The notes below the pieces were generated by a model that saw only the letters and a program-made list of their open reading frames with translations, made no database searches and was not told the origin of the DNA. Position numbers and translations under genes: made by a program. A stretch of 59,548 nt of DNA from Aurantiacibacter xanthus (GTDB lineage: Bacteria > Pseudomonadota > Alphaproteobacteria > Sphingomonadales > Sphingomonadaceae), in assembly GCF_003584015.1 (NCBI RefSeq), contig NZ_QXFM01000002.1:1-59548 (forward strand), written 5' to 3'. Below are positions 35,549 through 44,006 of this stretch, one piece after another (within the stretch, counting starts at the first letter, position 1; each line of letters starts with the position of its first letter).

Positions 35549-36913
35549 ATGGCATCACGCGCCGACAATATCGCCTCATCGCTGAGCTTCGCCAACTTCG
35601 GCAAGGCCACCGAGCTCAAGCAGCGCATCTGGTTCACCATCGGTGCGCTGATCGTGTTCCGCTTCATGAGCTTCGTGCCGCTGCCGGGTGTGAACCCGCA
35701 GATCCTCGAAACGCTCTACGATCAGACTCGCGGCGGCATCCTCGATCTGTTCAACACCTTTTCGGGCGGTTCGCTTGAGCGCATGAGCCTCATCGCGCTT
35801 GGCGTGATGCCCTACATCACGGCCTCGATCGTGGTGCAGCTGGCAGCGTCACTTCACCCGTCGCTGATGGCGCTGAAGAAGGAAGGCGAGGCCGGGCGCA
35901 AGAAGCTCAACCAGTATACCCGTTATGGCACGGTGTTCCTGTGCGCGGTGCAGGGCTGGTTCCTTGCCTCTGGTCTTGAGGCCTACGGCGCGCAGTCGGG
36001 CCTGCAGGCGGTGGTCGATCCGGGCATCACCTTCCGCATCGTGGCCGTGATCAACCTCGTTGGCGGCACCATGTTCCTGCTGTGGCTGGGTGAGCAGATC
36101 ACCTCGCGCGGCATCGGCAACGGTGTTTCGCTGATCATTATGGCCGGCATCGTGGCCCAGTTCCCGACCTTCACCTCGAACCTGCTCGAAGGCGGCCGCA
36201 CCGGTGCAATCAGCCCGGTGGTGATCGGGGGCTTCCTGGTCATGGTTGTGGTGCTGATTCTCGGCATCTGCTTCTTCGAGCGCGCCCAGCGCCGGTTGCT
36301 GATCCAGTATCCCAAGCGCGCGACCGAACGCGGGGGCATGCAGGCCGACCGTTCACACCTGCCGCTGAAGCTCAACACCGCCGGTGTGATCCCGCCGATT
36401 TTCGCCAGCTCGCTGCTGCTGCTGCCGCTGACGATCACCCAGTTCGCGGGCAACTCGATCGATCCGAGCAGCAAGTTCGGCGGTTTCGTGCAGAGCCTCA
36501 ACCAGTATCTGGCCCACGGTCAGCCGCTCTATATGACGCTCTATGCGATCGGCATCGTGTTCTTCTGCTTCTTCTACACGGCTGTGGTGTTCAACCCCGA
36601 GGATACGGCGGAGAACCTGAAGAAGAACGGCGGCTTCATTCCCGGCATTCGCCCGGGCAAGCGCACCGCCGACTATCTCGACTATGTGCTGACCCGCATC
36701 ACCGTTGTCGGTGCGATCTATCTGACCGTGGTCTGTGTCGTTCCCGAATGGGGCATCGCGCAGACGGGCATTCCGCTGTTCCTTGGCGGTACGTCGCTGC
36801 TCATTGTCGTGAACGTGACCGTGGATACGATCAGCCAGATTCAATCACACCTGCTTGCGCATCAGTATGGTGACCTTATCAAGAAAGCCAAATTGAAGGG
36901 CCGCCTGCGCTGA
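35549..36913 (+). CDS. secY: preprotein translocase subunit SecY
   Basis: 454-aa central channel of the Sec translocon, ten transmembrane helices. Key segments: ELKQRIWFTIGALIVFRFMS (helix 1), GGSLERMSLIALGVMPYITA (plug/helix 2), GNGVSLIIMAGIVAQFP (helix 4), HLPLKLNTAGVIPPIFASSL (helix 7), ADYLDYVLTRITVVGAIYLT (helix 9). The cytoplasmic 8-9 loop holds NLKKNGGFIPGIRPGKRTAD with the SecA-binding Arg. Start 35549 gives the usual length. adk follows, as in many bacteria. Confidence 0.98.
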   Translation: MASRADNIASSLSFANFGKATELKQRIWFTIGALIVFRFMSFVPLPGVNPQILETLYDQTRGGILDLFNTFSGGSLERMSLIALGVMPYITASIVVQLAASLHPSLMALKKEGEAGRKKLNQYTRYGTVFLCAVQGWFLASGLEAYGAQSGLQAVVDPGITFRIVAVINLVGGTMFLLWLGEQITSRGIGNGVSLIIMAGIVAQFPTFTSNLLEGGRTGAISPVVIGGFLVMVVVLILGICFFERAQRRLLIQYPKRATERGGMQADRSHLPLKLNTAGVIPPIFASSLLLLPLTITQFAGNSIDPSSKFGGFVQSLNQYLAHGQPLYMTLYAIGIVFFCFFYTAVVFNPEDTAENLKKNGGFIPGIRPGKRTADYLDYVLTRITVVGAIYLTVVCVVPEWGIAQTGIPLFLGGTSLLIVVNVTVDTISQIQSHLLAHQYGDLIKKAKLKGRLR

Positions 36914-36962
36914 GTCTGCGGACTCGGGCGTGGAGTTGCTCCGGCTATAAGAGGGGGCTTTC

Positions 36963-37610
36963 ATGAACATTATTCTTTTGGGGCCTCCGGGCGCGGGCAA
37001 GGGCACTCAGGCGGCGCGTCTGGTGGCGAAGCATGGCATGCGCCAGCTCTCCACCGGCGACATGCTGCGTGCAGCCGTGAAAGCGCAAACGCCGGTCGGG
37101 CTTGAGGCCAAGGCTGTCATGGACCGCGGCGAACTGGTGTCCGACGCCATCGTCTCGGCGCTGATCGACGAGGAACTCGCGTCGATGGACGCGCAGACCG
37201 GCGCGATCTTCGACGGCTACCCGCGCACTGCCGCGCAGGCCGAATCGCTCGATGCGCTGCTGGCCAGGCACAACCGTCAGCTGCGTCACGTGATCGAGCT
37301 TGAGGTGAACGAGGATGCGCTGGTTGAGCGCATCACCGGGCGTTTCACCTGCGCCAACTGCGGCGAGGGCTATCACGACGTGTTCAAGCAGCCTGAGGTT
37401 GCGGGCGTGTGCGACAAGTGCGGCAGCACCGAGTTCAAGCGTCGTCCCGACGACAACGAGGAAACGGTGCGCACCCGCATGACCGAGTATCGCGCCAAGA
37501 CCGCGCCGATCCTGCCGATCTATGACGCGCGCGGGATCGTGACGCGGATCGACGGCATGGCCGACATCGACGTGGTCAGCGCGGCGATCGAGCAGGTTCT
37601 CGCCGGCTAG
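36963..37610 (+). CDS. adk: adenylate kinase, zinc-lid type
   Basis: 215-aa Adk, ATP + AMP to 2 ADP. P-loop GPPGAGKGTQAARLVAKHG, AMP-binding STGDMLRAAV, FDGYPRTAAQAESLDALL and the LID with four cysteines CANCGEGYHD...CDKCGS, a structural zinc site absent from E. coli Adk. The linkage secY-adk is conserved. It lies 49 bp after secY and is the last gene before the alpha-operon promoter region. Confidence 0.97.
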   Translation: MNIILLGPPGAGKGTQAARLVAKHGMRQLSTGDMLRAAVKAQTPVGLEAKAVMDRGELVSDAIVSALIDEELASMDAQTGAIFDGYPRTAAQAESLDALLARHNRQLRHVIELEVNEDALVERITGRFTCANCGEGYHDVFKQPEVAGVCDKCGSTEFKRRPDDNEETVRTRMTEYRAKTAPILPIYDARGIVTRIDGMADIDVVSAAIEQVLAG

Positions 37611-37631
37611 GCTGGCGATGTGCGGTCTGTT

Positions 37632-37660
37632 TTGACGCAGGCCCGCGCTTAGGCTATATA
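37632..37660 (+). promoter_or_regulatory. promoter P1 of rpsM-rpsK-rpoA-rplQ
   Basis: TTGACG (37632-37637) and TATATA (37655-37660) with a 17-bp spacer. It would give a ~250-nt leader. The 308-bp stretch 37611-37918 holds this, P2 and the palindrome CCGGAA CA TTCCGG (37694-37707), but no gene. Confidence 0.75.
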
Positions 37661-37724
37661 CCGTGCGGATAGGGCGCATAGCGCCGGGCGGGCCCGGAAC
37701 ATTCCGGTGGTCCGTCATCTGCTG

Positions 37725-37753
37725 TTGACCTTATGGGCGAATCGCCCTATCTG
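37725..37753 (+). promoter_or_regulatory. promoter P2 of the alpha operon, palindromic spacer
   Basis: TTGACC (37725-37730), 17 bp, TATCTG (37748-37753). The spacer contains GGGCGA A TCGCCC, a perfect palindrome, as in the S10 promoter. Confidence 0.6.
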
Positions 37754-37918
37754 CGCGGTCCATTCGTCTCATTCGAAATGATCGGTTTCGGGACGGGCGC
37801 CCATCAGGGTGGTCCATTTGCGATCCGTGTCGTGTCGAACAGGCGATAGTTGCAGCTATGAGATAGGGGCACCGCGGCCTTGGCATCGGTCCAACCCCTG
37901 TGGAGCATGGAGAAGTAA

Positions 37919-38287
37919 GTGGCTCGTATTGCAGGGGTGAACATCCCCACCAACAAGCGCGTTATCATTGCGCTCACCTACATTCACGGCATTGGCCCGA
38001 CCTCGGCCAAGGCGATCGCTGAAAAGCTCGGCATTGATCCCGCCCGCCGCGTGCAGGACCTGTCGGACGCCGAAGTCCTGCAGATCCGCGAAACCATCGA
38101 CGCTGAATACACCGTGGAAGGCGATCTTCGTCGCGACACCGCGATGAACATCAAGCGCCTGATGGACCTGCGCTGCTATCGCGGCCTGCGCCACCGTAAC
38201 GGCCTGCCCGTTCGCGGCCAGCGCACGCACACCAATGCCCGCACCCGCAAGGGCAAGGCCAAGCCGATCGCCGGCAAGAAGAAGTAA
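37919..38287 (+). CDS. rpsM: 30S ribosomal protein S13
   Basis: 122-aa S13 starting at [83 protein letters not shown]. It contacts P-site tRNA and subunit bridges. First gene of the alpha operon; GGAGAAG precedes the GTG. Confidence 0.98.
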   Translation: MARIAGVNIPTNKRVIIALTYIHGIGPTSAKAIAEKLGIDPARRVQDLSDAEVLQIRETIDAEYTVEGDLRRDTAMNIKRLMDLRCYRGLRHRNGLPVRGQRTHTNARTRKGKAKPIAGKKK

Positions 38288-38342
38288 GCAGAGCGCTTAG
38301 CTCTCGCTTTTCCCTTCTTTCCCAATACGAGGAAACAGAACA

Positions 38343-38732
38343 ATGGCACGCGAACCCAACCGCATTCGGCGGCGCGATAAGAAGAACATTTCGAGCGGTG
38401 TTGCCCACGTCAACGCCAGCTTCAACAACACGATGATCACCATCACCGATGCGCAGGGCAATGCGATCAGCTGGTCGAGCGCCGGCATGATGGGCTTCAA
38501 GGGCAGCCGCAAGTCGACTCCCTATGCCGCGCAGGTTGCTGCTGACGATGCCGGCAAGAAAGCTGCCGAGCATGGTGTGCGCACCCTCGAGGTGGAGATC
38601 AAGGGTCCCGGCTCGGGCCGCGAGAGCGCGCTGCGTGCCTTGCAGGCTGTGGGCTTCACGATCACTTCGATCCGCGACGTGACTCCGATCCCGCACAACG
38701 GGGTTCGGCCGTCCAAGCGTCGTCGCGTCTGA
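38343..38732 (+). CDS. rpsK: 30S ribosomal protein S11
   Basis: 129-aa S11 of the platform: [80 protein letters not shown]. rpsD, which follows rpsK in enterobacteria, is absent here, as usual in alphaproteobacteria, and rpoA comes next after 116 bp. Confidence 0.98.
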   Translation: MAREPNRIRRRDKKNISSGVAHVNASFNNTMITITDAQGNAISWSSAGMMGFKGSRKSTPYAAQVAADDAGKKAAEHGVRTLEVEIKGPGSGRESALRALQAVGFTITSIRDVTPIPHNGVRPSKRRRV

Positions 38733-38848
38733 TCGAACTTGTGCCCGGTGGCAGGGCCCTCCTGCCACAACACACTTTTTCGCATCGGCCGCGGCGCTCC
38801 CAAGCGACCGCGGCCTTTGCCGCCAATACGAACCTTTAGGGGAAGTCC

Positions 38849-39904
38849 ATGTCCGTCAACATGAAGAACTGGCAGGAGCTGAAGAAGCCCAACACCCTCG
38901 AGATCAAGGAAGGCGGCGACAAGAAGCGCAAGGCCACCTTCGTCGCTGAGCCGCTCGAGCGCGGCTATGGTCTCACGCTGGGCAACGCCCTGCGCCGCGT
39001 TCTGCTTGCCAGCCTTCAGGGTGCCGCCATCACCTCGATCAAGATCGAGAACGTGCTGCACGAATTCTCGAGCCTCGCCGGTGTGCGCGAGGATGTCACC
39101 GACATCGTCCTGAACGTGAAGCAGATCGCACTGAAGATGGAAGGCGAAGGCCCCAAGCGGCTGCAGCTTTCGGTTACCGGCCCGGCCGAAGTCACCGCCG
39201 GTGACATCGCCGTTACCGGCGACATCGAGGTGATGAACAAGGATCTGGTGATCTGCCACCTCGACGAAGGTGCGACGCTCAACATGGAGCTGACCGCCGA
39301 TACGGGCAAGGGCTATGTCCCCGCCGTGTCGAACCGTCCGGTCGATGCGCCGATCGGCCTGATCCCGGTCGACTCGCTCTATTCGCCGATCAAGCAGGTC
39401 AGCTACAAGGTCGAGAACGCCCGCGTCGGTCAGGAGCTGGACTACGACAAGCTTTCGCTGACCGTCGAGACCGATGGCACCGTGACCCCGGAAGATGCTG
39501 TGGCCTATGCTGCGCGCATCCTGCAGGACCAGCTCACGCTGTTCGTCCACTTCGAGGATGGCATTCCGCAGCCGCAGTCGTCGATGATCGGCGTTGCTGC
39601 CGAGCCGCAGGAAAGCGACACCAACCAGCTCAACCGTTACCTGCTCAAGAAGGTCGACGAACTGGAGCTATCGGTGCGTTCGGCCAACTGCCTCAAGAAC
39701 GACAACATCATTTACATCGGCGATCTGGTCCAGAAGACCGAAGCCGAGATGCTGCGCACGCCGAACTTCGGCCGCAAGTCGCTCAACGAGATCAAGGAAG
39801 TGCTCTCCAGCATGGGTCTGCGCCTCGGCATGGACATCCCTGGCTGGCCGCCCGAGAACATCGAGGAAATGGCCAAGAAGCTCGAACAGGAGCTTTTGGG
39901 CTAA
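38849..39904 (+). CDS. rpoA: RNA polymerase subunit alpha
   Basis: 351-aa alpha subunit. The N-terminal domain has [40 protein letters not shown] and the dimer segment [20 protein letters not shown]. The flexible linker lies near residues 235-260. The C-terminal domain, which touches UP elements and activators, has [20 protein letters not shown] and [20 protein letters not shown]. It is some 22 residues longer than E. coli alpha, with [20 protein letters not shown] at the end. Confidence 0.98.
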   Translation: MSVNMKNWQELKKPNTLEIKEGGDKKRKATFVAEPLERGYGLTLGNALRRVLLASLQGAAITSIKIENVLHEFSSLAGVREDVTDIVLNVKQIALKMEGEGPKRLQLSVTGPAEVTAGDIAVTGDIEVMNKDLVICHLDEGATLNMELTADTGKGYVPAVSNRPVDAPIGLIPVDSLYSPIKQVSYKVENARVGQELDYDKLSLTVETDGTVTPEDAVAYAARILQDQLTLFVHFEDGIPQPQSSMIGVAAEPQESDTNQLNRYLLKKVDELELSVRSANCLKNDNIIYIGDLVQKTEAEMLRTPNFGRKSLNEIKEVLSSMGLRLGMDIPGWPPENIEEMAKKLEQELLG

Positions 39905-39914
39905 TACCTAAAGC

Positions 39915-40068
39915 CCTCTCCCCTCAAGGGGAGAGGATACGAAGCCTTGCGAGCTTGCTCGCCAGGCGAAGTTGGAGAGGGGTCTGCGACCGTCGCAATC
40001 CCCTCTCAACTGCGACTAGGCAACAAGTTGCCAAGTCTCGTTTCTCTCCCCTGCAGGGGAGAAAGGGT
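39915..40068. repeat. compound palindromic repeat between rpoA and rplQ
   Basis: CCTCTCCCCTCAAGGGGAGA begins a perfect 10-bp hairpin (39915-39936). GTTGGAGAGGGG (39971-39982) is inverted at CCCCTCTCAAC (40000-40010), and CTCCCCTGCAGGGGAG forms a further hairpin near 40052. The body has GATACGAAGCCTTGCGAGCT, a text I recall as a common dispersed intergenic repeat of sphingomonads. Confidence 0.75.
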
Positions 40069-40135
40069 TGGGCCACCCGTCAGGCCTGGATCGGGCTACC
40101 TCACACGGGCCCCCTACGAACTGAAGGAAGATACA

Positions 40136-40555
40136 ATGCGTCACGGTATTTCTGGCCGTAAACTCAGCCGCAAGTCGCAGCACCGCACCGCGATGTTCCG
40201 CAACATGGCGGCGGCTCTGGTCAAGCACGAGCAGATCCTCACCACCCAGGCGAAGGCCAAGGAACTGCGTCCCTACGTCGAGAAGCTGATCACCCTCGCG
40301 AAGAAGGGTGGCCTGTCGAACCGTCGTCTGGCCCACGCCCGCATGATGGACGACGCGCAGGAAAAGAAGCTGTTCGAGGTTCTGGCCGAGCGTTACGCGG
40401 GCCGCGAAGGCGGCTACACCCGCATCATCAAGGCCGGCTACCGCGCGAGCGACGCCGCTCCGATTGCTTACATCGAGCTGGTTGATCGCGACGTCGACGC
40501 CAAGGGCCAGGATTCCGGCCCGGTGCTGACCGAAGACGAATACGAAGACGCGTAA
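40136..40555 (+). CDS. rplQ: 50S ribosomal protein L17
   Basis: 139-aa L17: [60 protein letters not shown], and [21 protein letters not shown] 22-residue acidic tail ([13 protein letters not shown]) ends it. ATG 40136 follows GAAGGAAG; the longer reading from 39947 would traverse the repeat. A terminator follows. Confidence 0.97.
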   Translation: MRHGISGRKLSRKSQHRTAMFRNMAAALVKHEQILTTQAKAKELRPYVEKLITLAKKGGLSNRRLAHARMMDDAQEKKLFEVLAERYAGREGGYTRIIKAGYRASDAAPIAYIELVDRDVDAKGQDSGPVLTEDEYEDA

Positions 40556-40583
40556 GCGCTCGTCGTCTCAGCGACAGACATGT

Positions 40584-40625
40584 GAAGGGGCCGGGGCAGC
40601 GATGCACCGGCCCCTTTCATTTTGT
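40584..40625 (+). terminator. intrinsic terminator of the alpha operon
   Basis: GAAGGGGCCGG (40584-40594) pairs with CCGGCCCCTTTC (40607-40618), followed by ATTTTG. It closes the ribosomal protein region. Confidence 0.88.
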
Positions 40626-40656
40626 TGGCTGTCGATATGTTCATGCAAATGCCATC

Positions 40657-40676
40657 CAAGCTGAACGTCAGCTAAC
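40657..40676 (-). promoter_or_regulatory. possible OmpR-family direct repeat
   Basis: On the minus strand GTTAGCT-GAC-GTTCAGCT is a pair of near-identical half sites with ~10-bp spacing, ~90 bp before the secreted-protein gene at 40764. This spacing suits an OmpR/PhoB-type response regulator dimer. Evidence is limited to the pattern. Confidence 0.3.
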
Positions 40677-40763
40677 GCGCGAGTTCAGTCCCGTCTCACG
40701 GCGGCTTGGCTAGACCCTGGGTATCGGAGGCCCGACGGCCTCACCGAACTCAGGAGACGCCAG

Positions 40764-41312
40764 ATGACCGCCATTTCCAAAGCTCTCGCCAGAGGCACCA
40801 TTGCGACTGTCGCGGCAGGCGCGATGGCCGTGGCTGCGGCCAGCCCCGCCGCCGCGCAGGACCGCTACCGTCACAACGACCGTGACCGGGGCGGCCTCTC
40901 GACCGGCGAGATCATCGCCGGTGTCGCTGTGCTGGGCGGGCTTGCCGCCGTGCTTGCCTCCTCGCGCAACAACCGCGACCGCGATTATCGCTACGACGAC
41001 CGCCGGGGCTGGAACGACTACCAGCGCGGGGCGGACCGGGCGATCAACCAGTGCGTGCGCGCCGCCGAGCGTCAGGCCCGGCGCTGGAGCGGCAGCCGCG
41101 CCGAAGTGACCGACATTCGCGACATCGACCGCAACCGTCGCGGGTTCGAGGTCAAGGGCCGGATCGCCGTGCGCGACGACTATCGTGGGCGTGGCTGGGA
41201 CCGCGCCGGCTATCGCGGTCGCAACGACCGCTGGGACGAAGGCCGCTTCACCTGCCGGGTGCGCGATGGCCGGGTAGTCGATATCGACTTCCGCGGCATT
41301 CGGGGCCTGTAA
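40764..41312 (+). CDS. secreted basic protein with glycine-zipper-like helix
   Basis: 182-aa exported protein: signal peptide MTAISKALARGTIATVAAGA (cut after AAAQ), then charged DRYRHNDRDRG, then a hydrophobic GEIIAGVAVLGGLAAVLASS that may be a membrane or glycine-zipper segment, then an Arg-rich domain with two Cys (INQCVRAAE, FTCRVRD). The second protein downstream has the same architecture, so they are paralogues. Function unknown; Arg/Asp-rich envelope proteins of this kind are frequent in Erythrobacteraceae. Confidence 0.75.
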   Translation: MTAISKALARGTIATVAAGAMAVAAASPAAAQDRYRHNDRDRGGLSTGEIIAGVAVLGGLAAVLASSRNNRDRDYRYDDRRGWNDYQRGADRAINQCVRAAERQARRWSGSRAEVTDIRDIDRNRRGFEVKGRIAVRDDYRGRGWDRAGYRGRNDRWDEGRFTCRVRDGRVVDIDFRGIRGL

Positions 41313-41336
41313 TCTGGTGCCCAAGGGGCGGGGCAG

Positions 41337-41368
41337 GGCGGTTCAGGCTGACGACAGTCTGAGCCGCC
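41337..41368 (+). other. hairpin between the two secreted-protein genes
   Basis: GGCGGTTCAG pairs with CTGAGCCGCC around a 12-base loop, one wobble. There is no T run. It may stabilise the upstream message. Confidence 0.5.
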
Positions 41369-41406
41369 TAGCTTCCCTTAGATAGCCTCCTGAAGGAGTT
41401 TCCCGC

Positions 41407-42228
41407 ATGATCCGTCTGTCTGCTGCCGTTACCTCGCTTGCCGTGCTGGCCATGGCGGCCACGCCTGCAAGCGCGCTGGAATTGCCCGCATCGGGAACGC
41501 TGGCCCCGCAGGTGGCGGTGGCGAGACAGATGGAGGCGCAGGGATGGGGTTACGATCGCTACGACCGCTATGATCGCTACGACCGCTATGATCGCCACCG
41601 CCGCTACCGTGATCGTGATCGCGGGGTCGGCGCGGGTGACGTGATTGCGGGCGTCCTGGTGCTCGGCGCGATTGCCGCCATCGCCACTTCGGGCCGCAAC
41701 AAGTCGCGCGAACGGTATGACGAGCGCTATCCGCGCCGCGCCCCGGCCCAGGCCGACTATCGCCGCAACGACCGCAATTCCGGCTACAATTCCGATAGCG
41801 GGATGGACCGCGCCGTCGACATATGCGTCGCGCAGGTCGAGCGCGGCTCGACGCGGGTCGACAGCGTGGACAACGCCGCGCGCGGAGCCGATGGCTGGCG
41901 CGTGTCGGGCCGGATGACGGGCGGCGAGGACTGGCGCTGCTGGATCGACAACGACGGCCGCCTGCGCTCGCTCGACTTCGGCGACGGCTATGCCGACTAT
42001 GGCAATGGCGGCGGCAATGGCGGCGCCTACACATCGGCCGAGGCCAGCGGCCAGCTGAGCGACGATGCCTATGCCCGTGCCCGCGCGGCCACCCGCTATG
42101 CCGGAGCCGACCGTGGCTATGCGGCGAGCGGCGAGATCGATGGCGATCTCACCAGCGGCCCCATGCCTGCCTACCCCGGCGGCCCGCTACCGGGGGACGA
42201 GGGCTATGGCAGCGGTATGCGCGGCTGA
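41407..42228 (+). CDS. secreted protein with YDR tandem repeat, paralogue of its upstream neighbour
   Basis: 273-aa exported protein. Signal peptide MIRLSAAVTSLAVLAMAATP, then five tandem YDR units (DNA units of 9 bp at 41551-41595), an Arg/Asp-rich stretch, hydrophobic GDVIAGVLVLGAIAAIATSG, and a domain with two Cys (VDICVAQVE, WRCWIDN) parallel to that of the upstream gene. The C-terminus is Gly/Tyr-rich. GAAGGAG precedes the ATG. The YDR block alternates TAC/TAT and GAC/GAT in an 18-bp rhythm, so it arose by duplication. Role unknown, probably envelope. Confidence 0.75.
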   Translation: MIRLSAAVTSLAVLAMAATPASALELPASGTLAPQVAVARQMEAQGWGYDRYDRYDRYDRYDRHRRYRDRDRGVGAGDVIAGVLVLGAIAAIATSGRNKSRERYDERYPRRAPAQADYRRNDRNSGYNSDSGMDRAVDICVAQVERGSTRVDSVDNAARGADGWRVSGRMTGGEDWRCWIDNDGRLRSLDFGDGYADYGNGGGNGGAYTSAEASGQLSDDAYARARAATRYAGADRGYAASGEIDGDLTSGPMPAYPGGPLPGDEGYGSGMRG

Positions 42229-42852
42229 TCAGGCGTCGGGCTTGCTGGTGCGCGAGTAGGCGGGCAGTTTCAGGTTCCAGATCAGCGCCGCGCCGCGCAG
42301 TCCGAAGCCGACCACCGATCCCGCCAGCAACGACAGCGTCTCGTCCACCCCGCACAGCATCAGCGTGGCAGCGGTCACCGCAGCCAGTGCCGAGGGGGTC
42401 ACGTAGAGATCGGGCCGCATCATGATCGAGGGCACCCCTGCGACCATGTCGCGCAGCATGCCGCCGGCACAGCCCGTGACCACGCCGAGGATCATCGCGG
42501 GCACCGGCTCGACCCCGTAGGCAAGCGCCTTGCCGGCGCCCAGCGTCGAGAAAGCAGCCAGCCCTGCGGCGTCGGCCCATTCGAGCAACTGCCCCTCCCA
42601 CCAGCGCACCGGGGTGACCCAGGCCACCAGCGCGGCCAGCAGGATTACCGGCGCGACCAGCGGATCATTGAGCCAGAACACCGGCGCATCGAGCATCACA
42701 TCGCGGATCGTCCCGCCGCCGACCCCGGTGAGCAGGGCGAAGAAACTGGCGGTGACGAAGGTCTGGTTAAGCTGCATGGCCAGCAGCGCGCCCGACAGTG
42801 CGAACACGGCGATGCCGCTCAGCGTCAGCAGCGGAAGCAGAGGTTCGATCAT
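42229..42852 (-). CDS. trimeric intracellular cation channel (TRIC) family / UPF0126 protein
   Basis: 207-aa membrane protein with seven hydrophobic segments in two similar halves. Each half carries the TRIC signature: LTGVGGGTIRDVMLD in the first and VTGCAGGMLRDMVAG in the second, with the KV-like glycine-rich turn. Bacterial TRIC proteins form K+-permeable channels in vitro; the physiological role is unclear. It overlaps the upstream PepSY-type gene by 4 bp. The start at 42852 drops a long Arg/Pro-rich N-terminal reading. Confidence 0.9.
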   Translation of the reverse strand: MIEPLLPLLTLSGIAVFALSGALLAMQLNQTFVTASFFALLTGVGGGTIRDVMLDAPVFWLNDPLVAPVILLAALVAWVTPVRWWEGQLLEWADAAGLAAFSTLGAGKALAYGVEPVPAMILGVVTGCAGGMLRDMVAGVPSIMMRPDLYVTPSALAAVTAATLMLCGVDETLSLLAGSVVGFGLRGAALIWNLKLPAYSRTSKPDA

Positions 42853-43559
42853 GTCCGCACCCCGGAACGTGATCCGGAACGCGGTCCGGCCTTGCGGCGG
42901 CGGAACATCAGCACACAGCCGAGCAGCGCGCCGATTACGGCCAGCGCGGCGAACAGGGTCAACACCGGGTGCGAAGTGTTCTCGCGCGTTTCGAGGTCCA
43001 TGATGTGCAGGCCCCACATAAAGTCATAGAAGCGCCACCAGCCCGTGCGCACGGCGACGATCTCGCCGGTGCTGGAGCGCAGGTAGATATTGGTGCCGTC
43101 GGAGAAATGGGCCTGCCAGGCGTCGAACGGCGCGCGCAGGTCCATCGGCGCAACGTCGGCGGGGAAATAGGTCACGCTTTCGAGCTTGCCGTCGCCGGTA
43201 TAGGCGGCTTCGGCCATGCGCCGTGCTTCGCTTTCGATCAGCGGCGGCAGCACCTCGCCGGTGCGCGCGGAATAGCGGTAGCGCCCGCCATCGGCCTCGG
43301 TGACGAGCCAGGCCGGGCCGTCGACCTGCTCGACCAGCGAAATGGCGCGGGCCGTGTTGAGGCTGTCGGCGGGGAAGACCAGACCATGCGGCTCGATCAG
43401 CGGGGCCGCGGCGAGCAGGTTTTCGCCGCGTACCTCCTCGATGGGGTAAAGCGTCATCACTAGCCCGCTGATGCACCACATCAGGATCGGCACGCCCACC
43501 AGCCAGCCAAGCCAGATATGCCAGCGCGCGAATTTCAGCATGAGGTTACGACGGGCCAT
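42849..43559 (-). CDS. PepSY-associated transmembrane protein
   Basis: 236-aa protein with an N-terminal helix (WHIWLGWLVGVPILMWCISG), a periplasmic domain of ~150 residues and a C-terminal helix (PVLTLFAALAVIGALLGCVL). The H-I-W-L-G-W...SG pattern and the central DGTNIYLRSSTGEIVAVRTG and FYDFMWGLHIMDL are typical of PepSY/PepSY-TM reductase-like proteins, which often accompany iron transport. The His at WGLHIMD and RWHIWLG could hold haem, an inference from the family. It overlaps the TRIC gene and follows the VOC gene by 23 bp. Confidence 0.85.
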   Translation of the reverse strand: MARRNLMLKFARWHIWLGWLVGVPILMWCISGLVMTLYPIEEVRGENLLAAAPLIEPHGLVFPADSLNTARAISLVEQVDGPAWLVTEADGGRYRYSARTGEVLPPLIESEARRMAEAAYTGDGKLESVTYFPADVAPMDLRAPFDAWQAHFSDGTNIYLRSSTGEIVAVRTGWWRFYDFMWGLHIMDLETRENTSHPVLTLFAALAVIGALLGCVLMFRRRKAGPRSGSRSGVRT

Positions 43560-43582
43560 GGCCGCGCGCCTACACGAAAGGC

Positions 43583-44005
43583 CTAGCTTGTGGCGAACAG
43601 TTTTGACCGGTCGGCAAAGGCCTTCATCTCGATGGCATTGCCCGATGGGTCGGTGAAGAACATGGTCGCCTGCTCGCCGGGCTGGCCCTTGAAGCGGATA
43701 TAGGGCGCGATCTTGAACGCGGTTCCGGCGGCAGTGAGCCGGTCGGCCAGGTCCTGCCACTCTGCCATGCTCAGCACGATGCCGAAATGCGGCACGGGCA
43801 CGCCGTGCCCGTCGACCGGGTTTTCGTGCGCATCGGATCGCTGCTGCGTCAGATGAGCGACGATCTGGTGGCCGAAGAAATCGAAATCGACCCAGTGGTC
43901 GCTGCTGCGCCCTTCGGGGCAGCCCATCACGCCGCCCCAGAACGCGCGCGCTGTCGCAAGGTCATGCACGGGAAAGGCGAGGTGGAAGGGGGAGAGTTCG
44001 GGCAC
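43583..44005 (-). CDS. VOC family (glyoxalase/extradiol dioxygenase fold) protein
   Basis: 140-aa single vicinal-oxygen-chelate domain pair. Pattern: FHLAFPVHDLATARAFWGGV, GCPEGRSSDHWVDFDFFGHQ, PHFGIVLSMAEWQDLADRLT and the metal-ligand-like FTDPSGNAIEMKAF. Metal ligands expected are His (PFHLAFP), His (PVPHFG) and Glu (AIEMKAF), so the site seems complete. The substrate is unknown. A GTG start at 44005 is used because it adjoins the DUF924 stop and fits the family start; it overlaps the neighbour almost exactly. Confidence 0.85.
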   Translation of the reverse strand: MPELSPFHLAFPVHDLATARAFWGGVMGCPEGRSSDHWVDFDFFGHQIVAHLTQQRSDAHENPVDGHGVPVPHFGIVLSMAEWQDLADRLTAAGTAFKIAPYIRFKGQPGEQATMFFTDPSGNAIEMKAFADRSKLFATS

Positions 44006-44006
44006 G

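Noticed and set aside
41551..41595. Regular 9-bp units as a CRISPR-like or minisatellite locus
   Set aside because: The units are contiguous, in frame, and code for YDR inside a secreted protein; there are no spacers.
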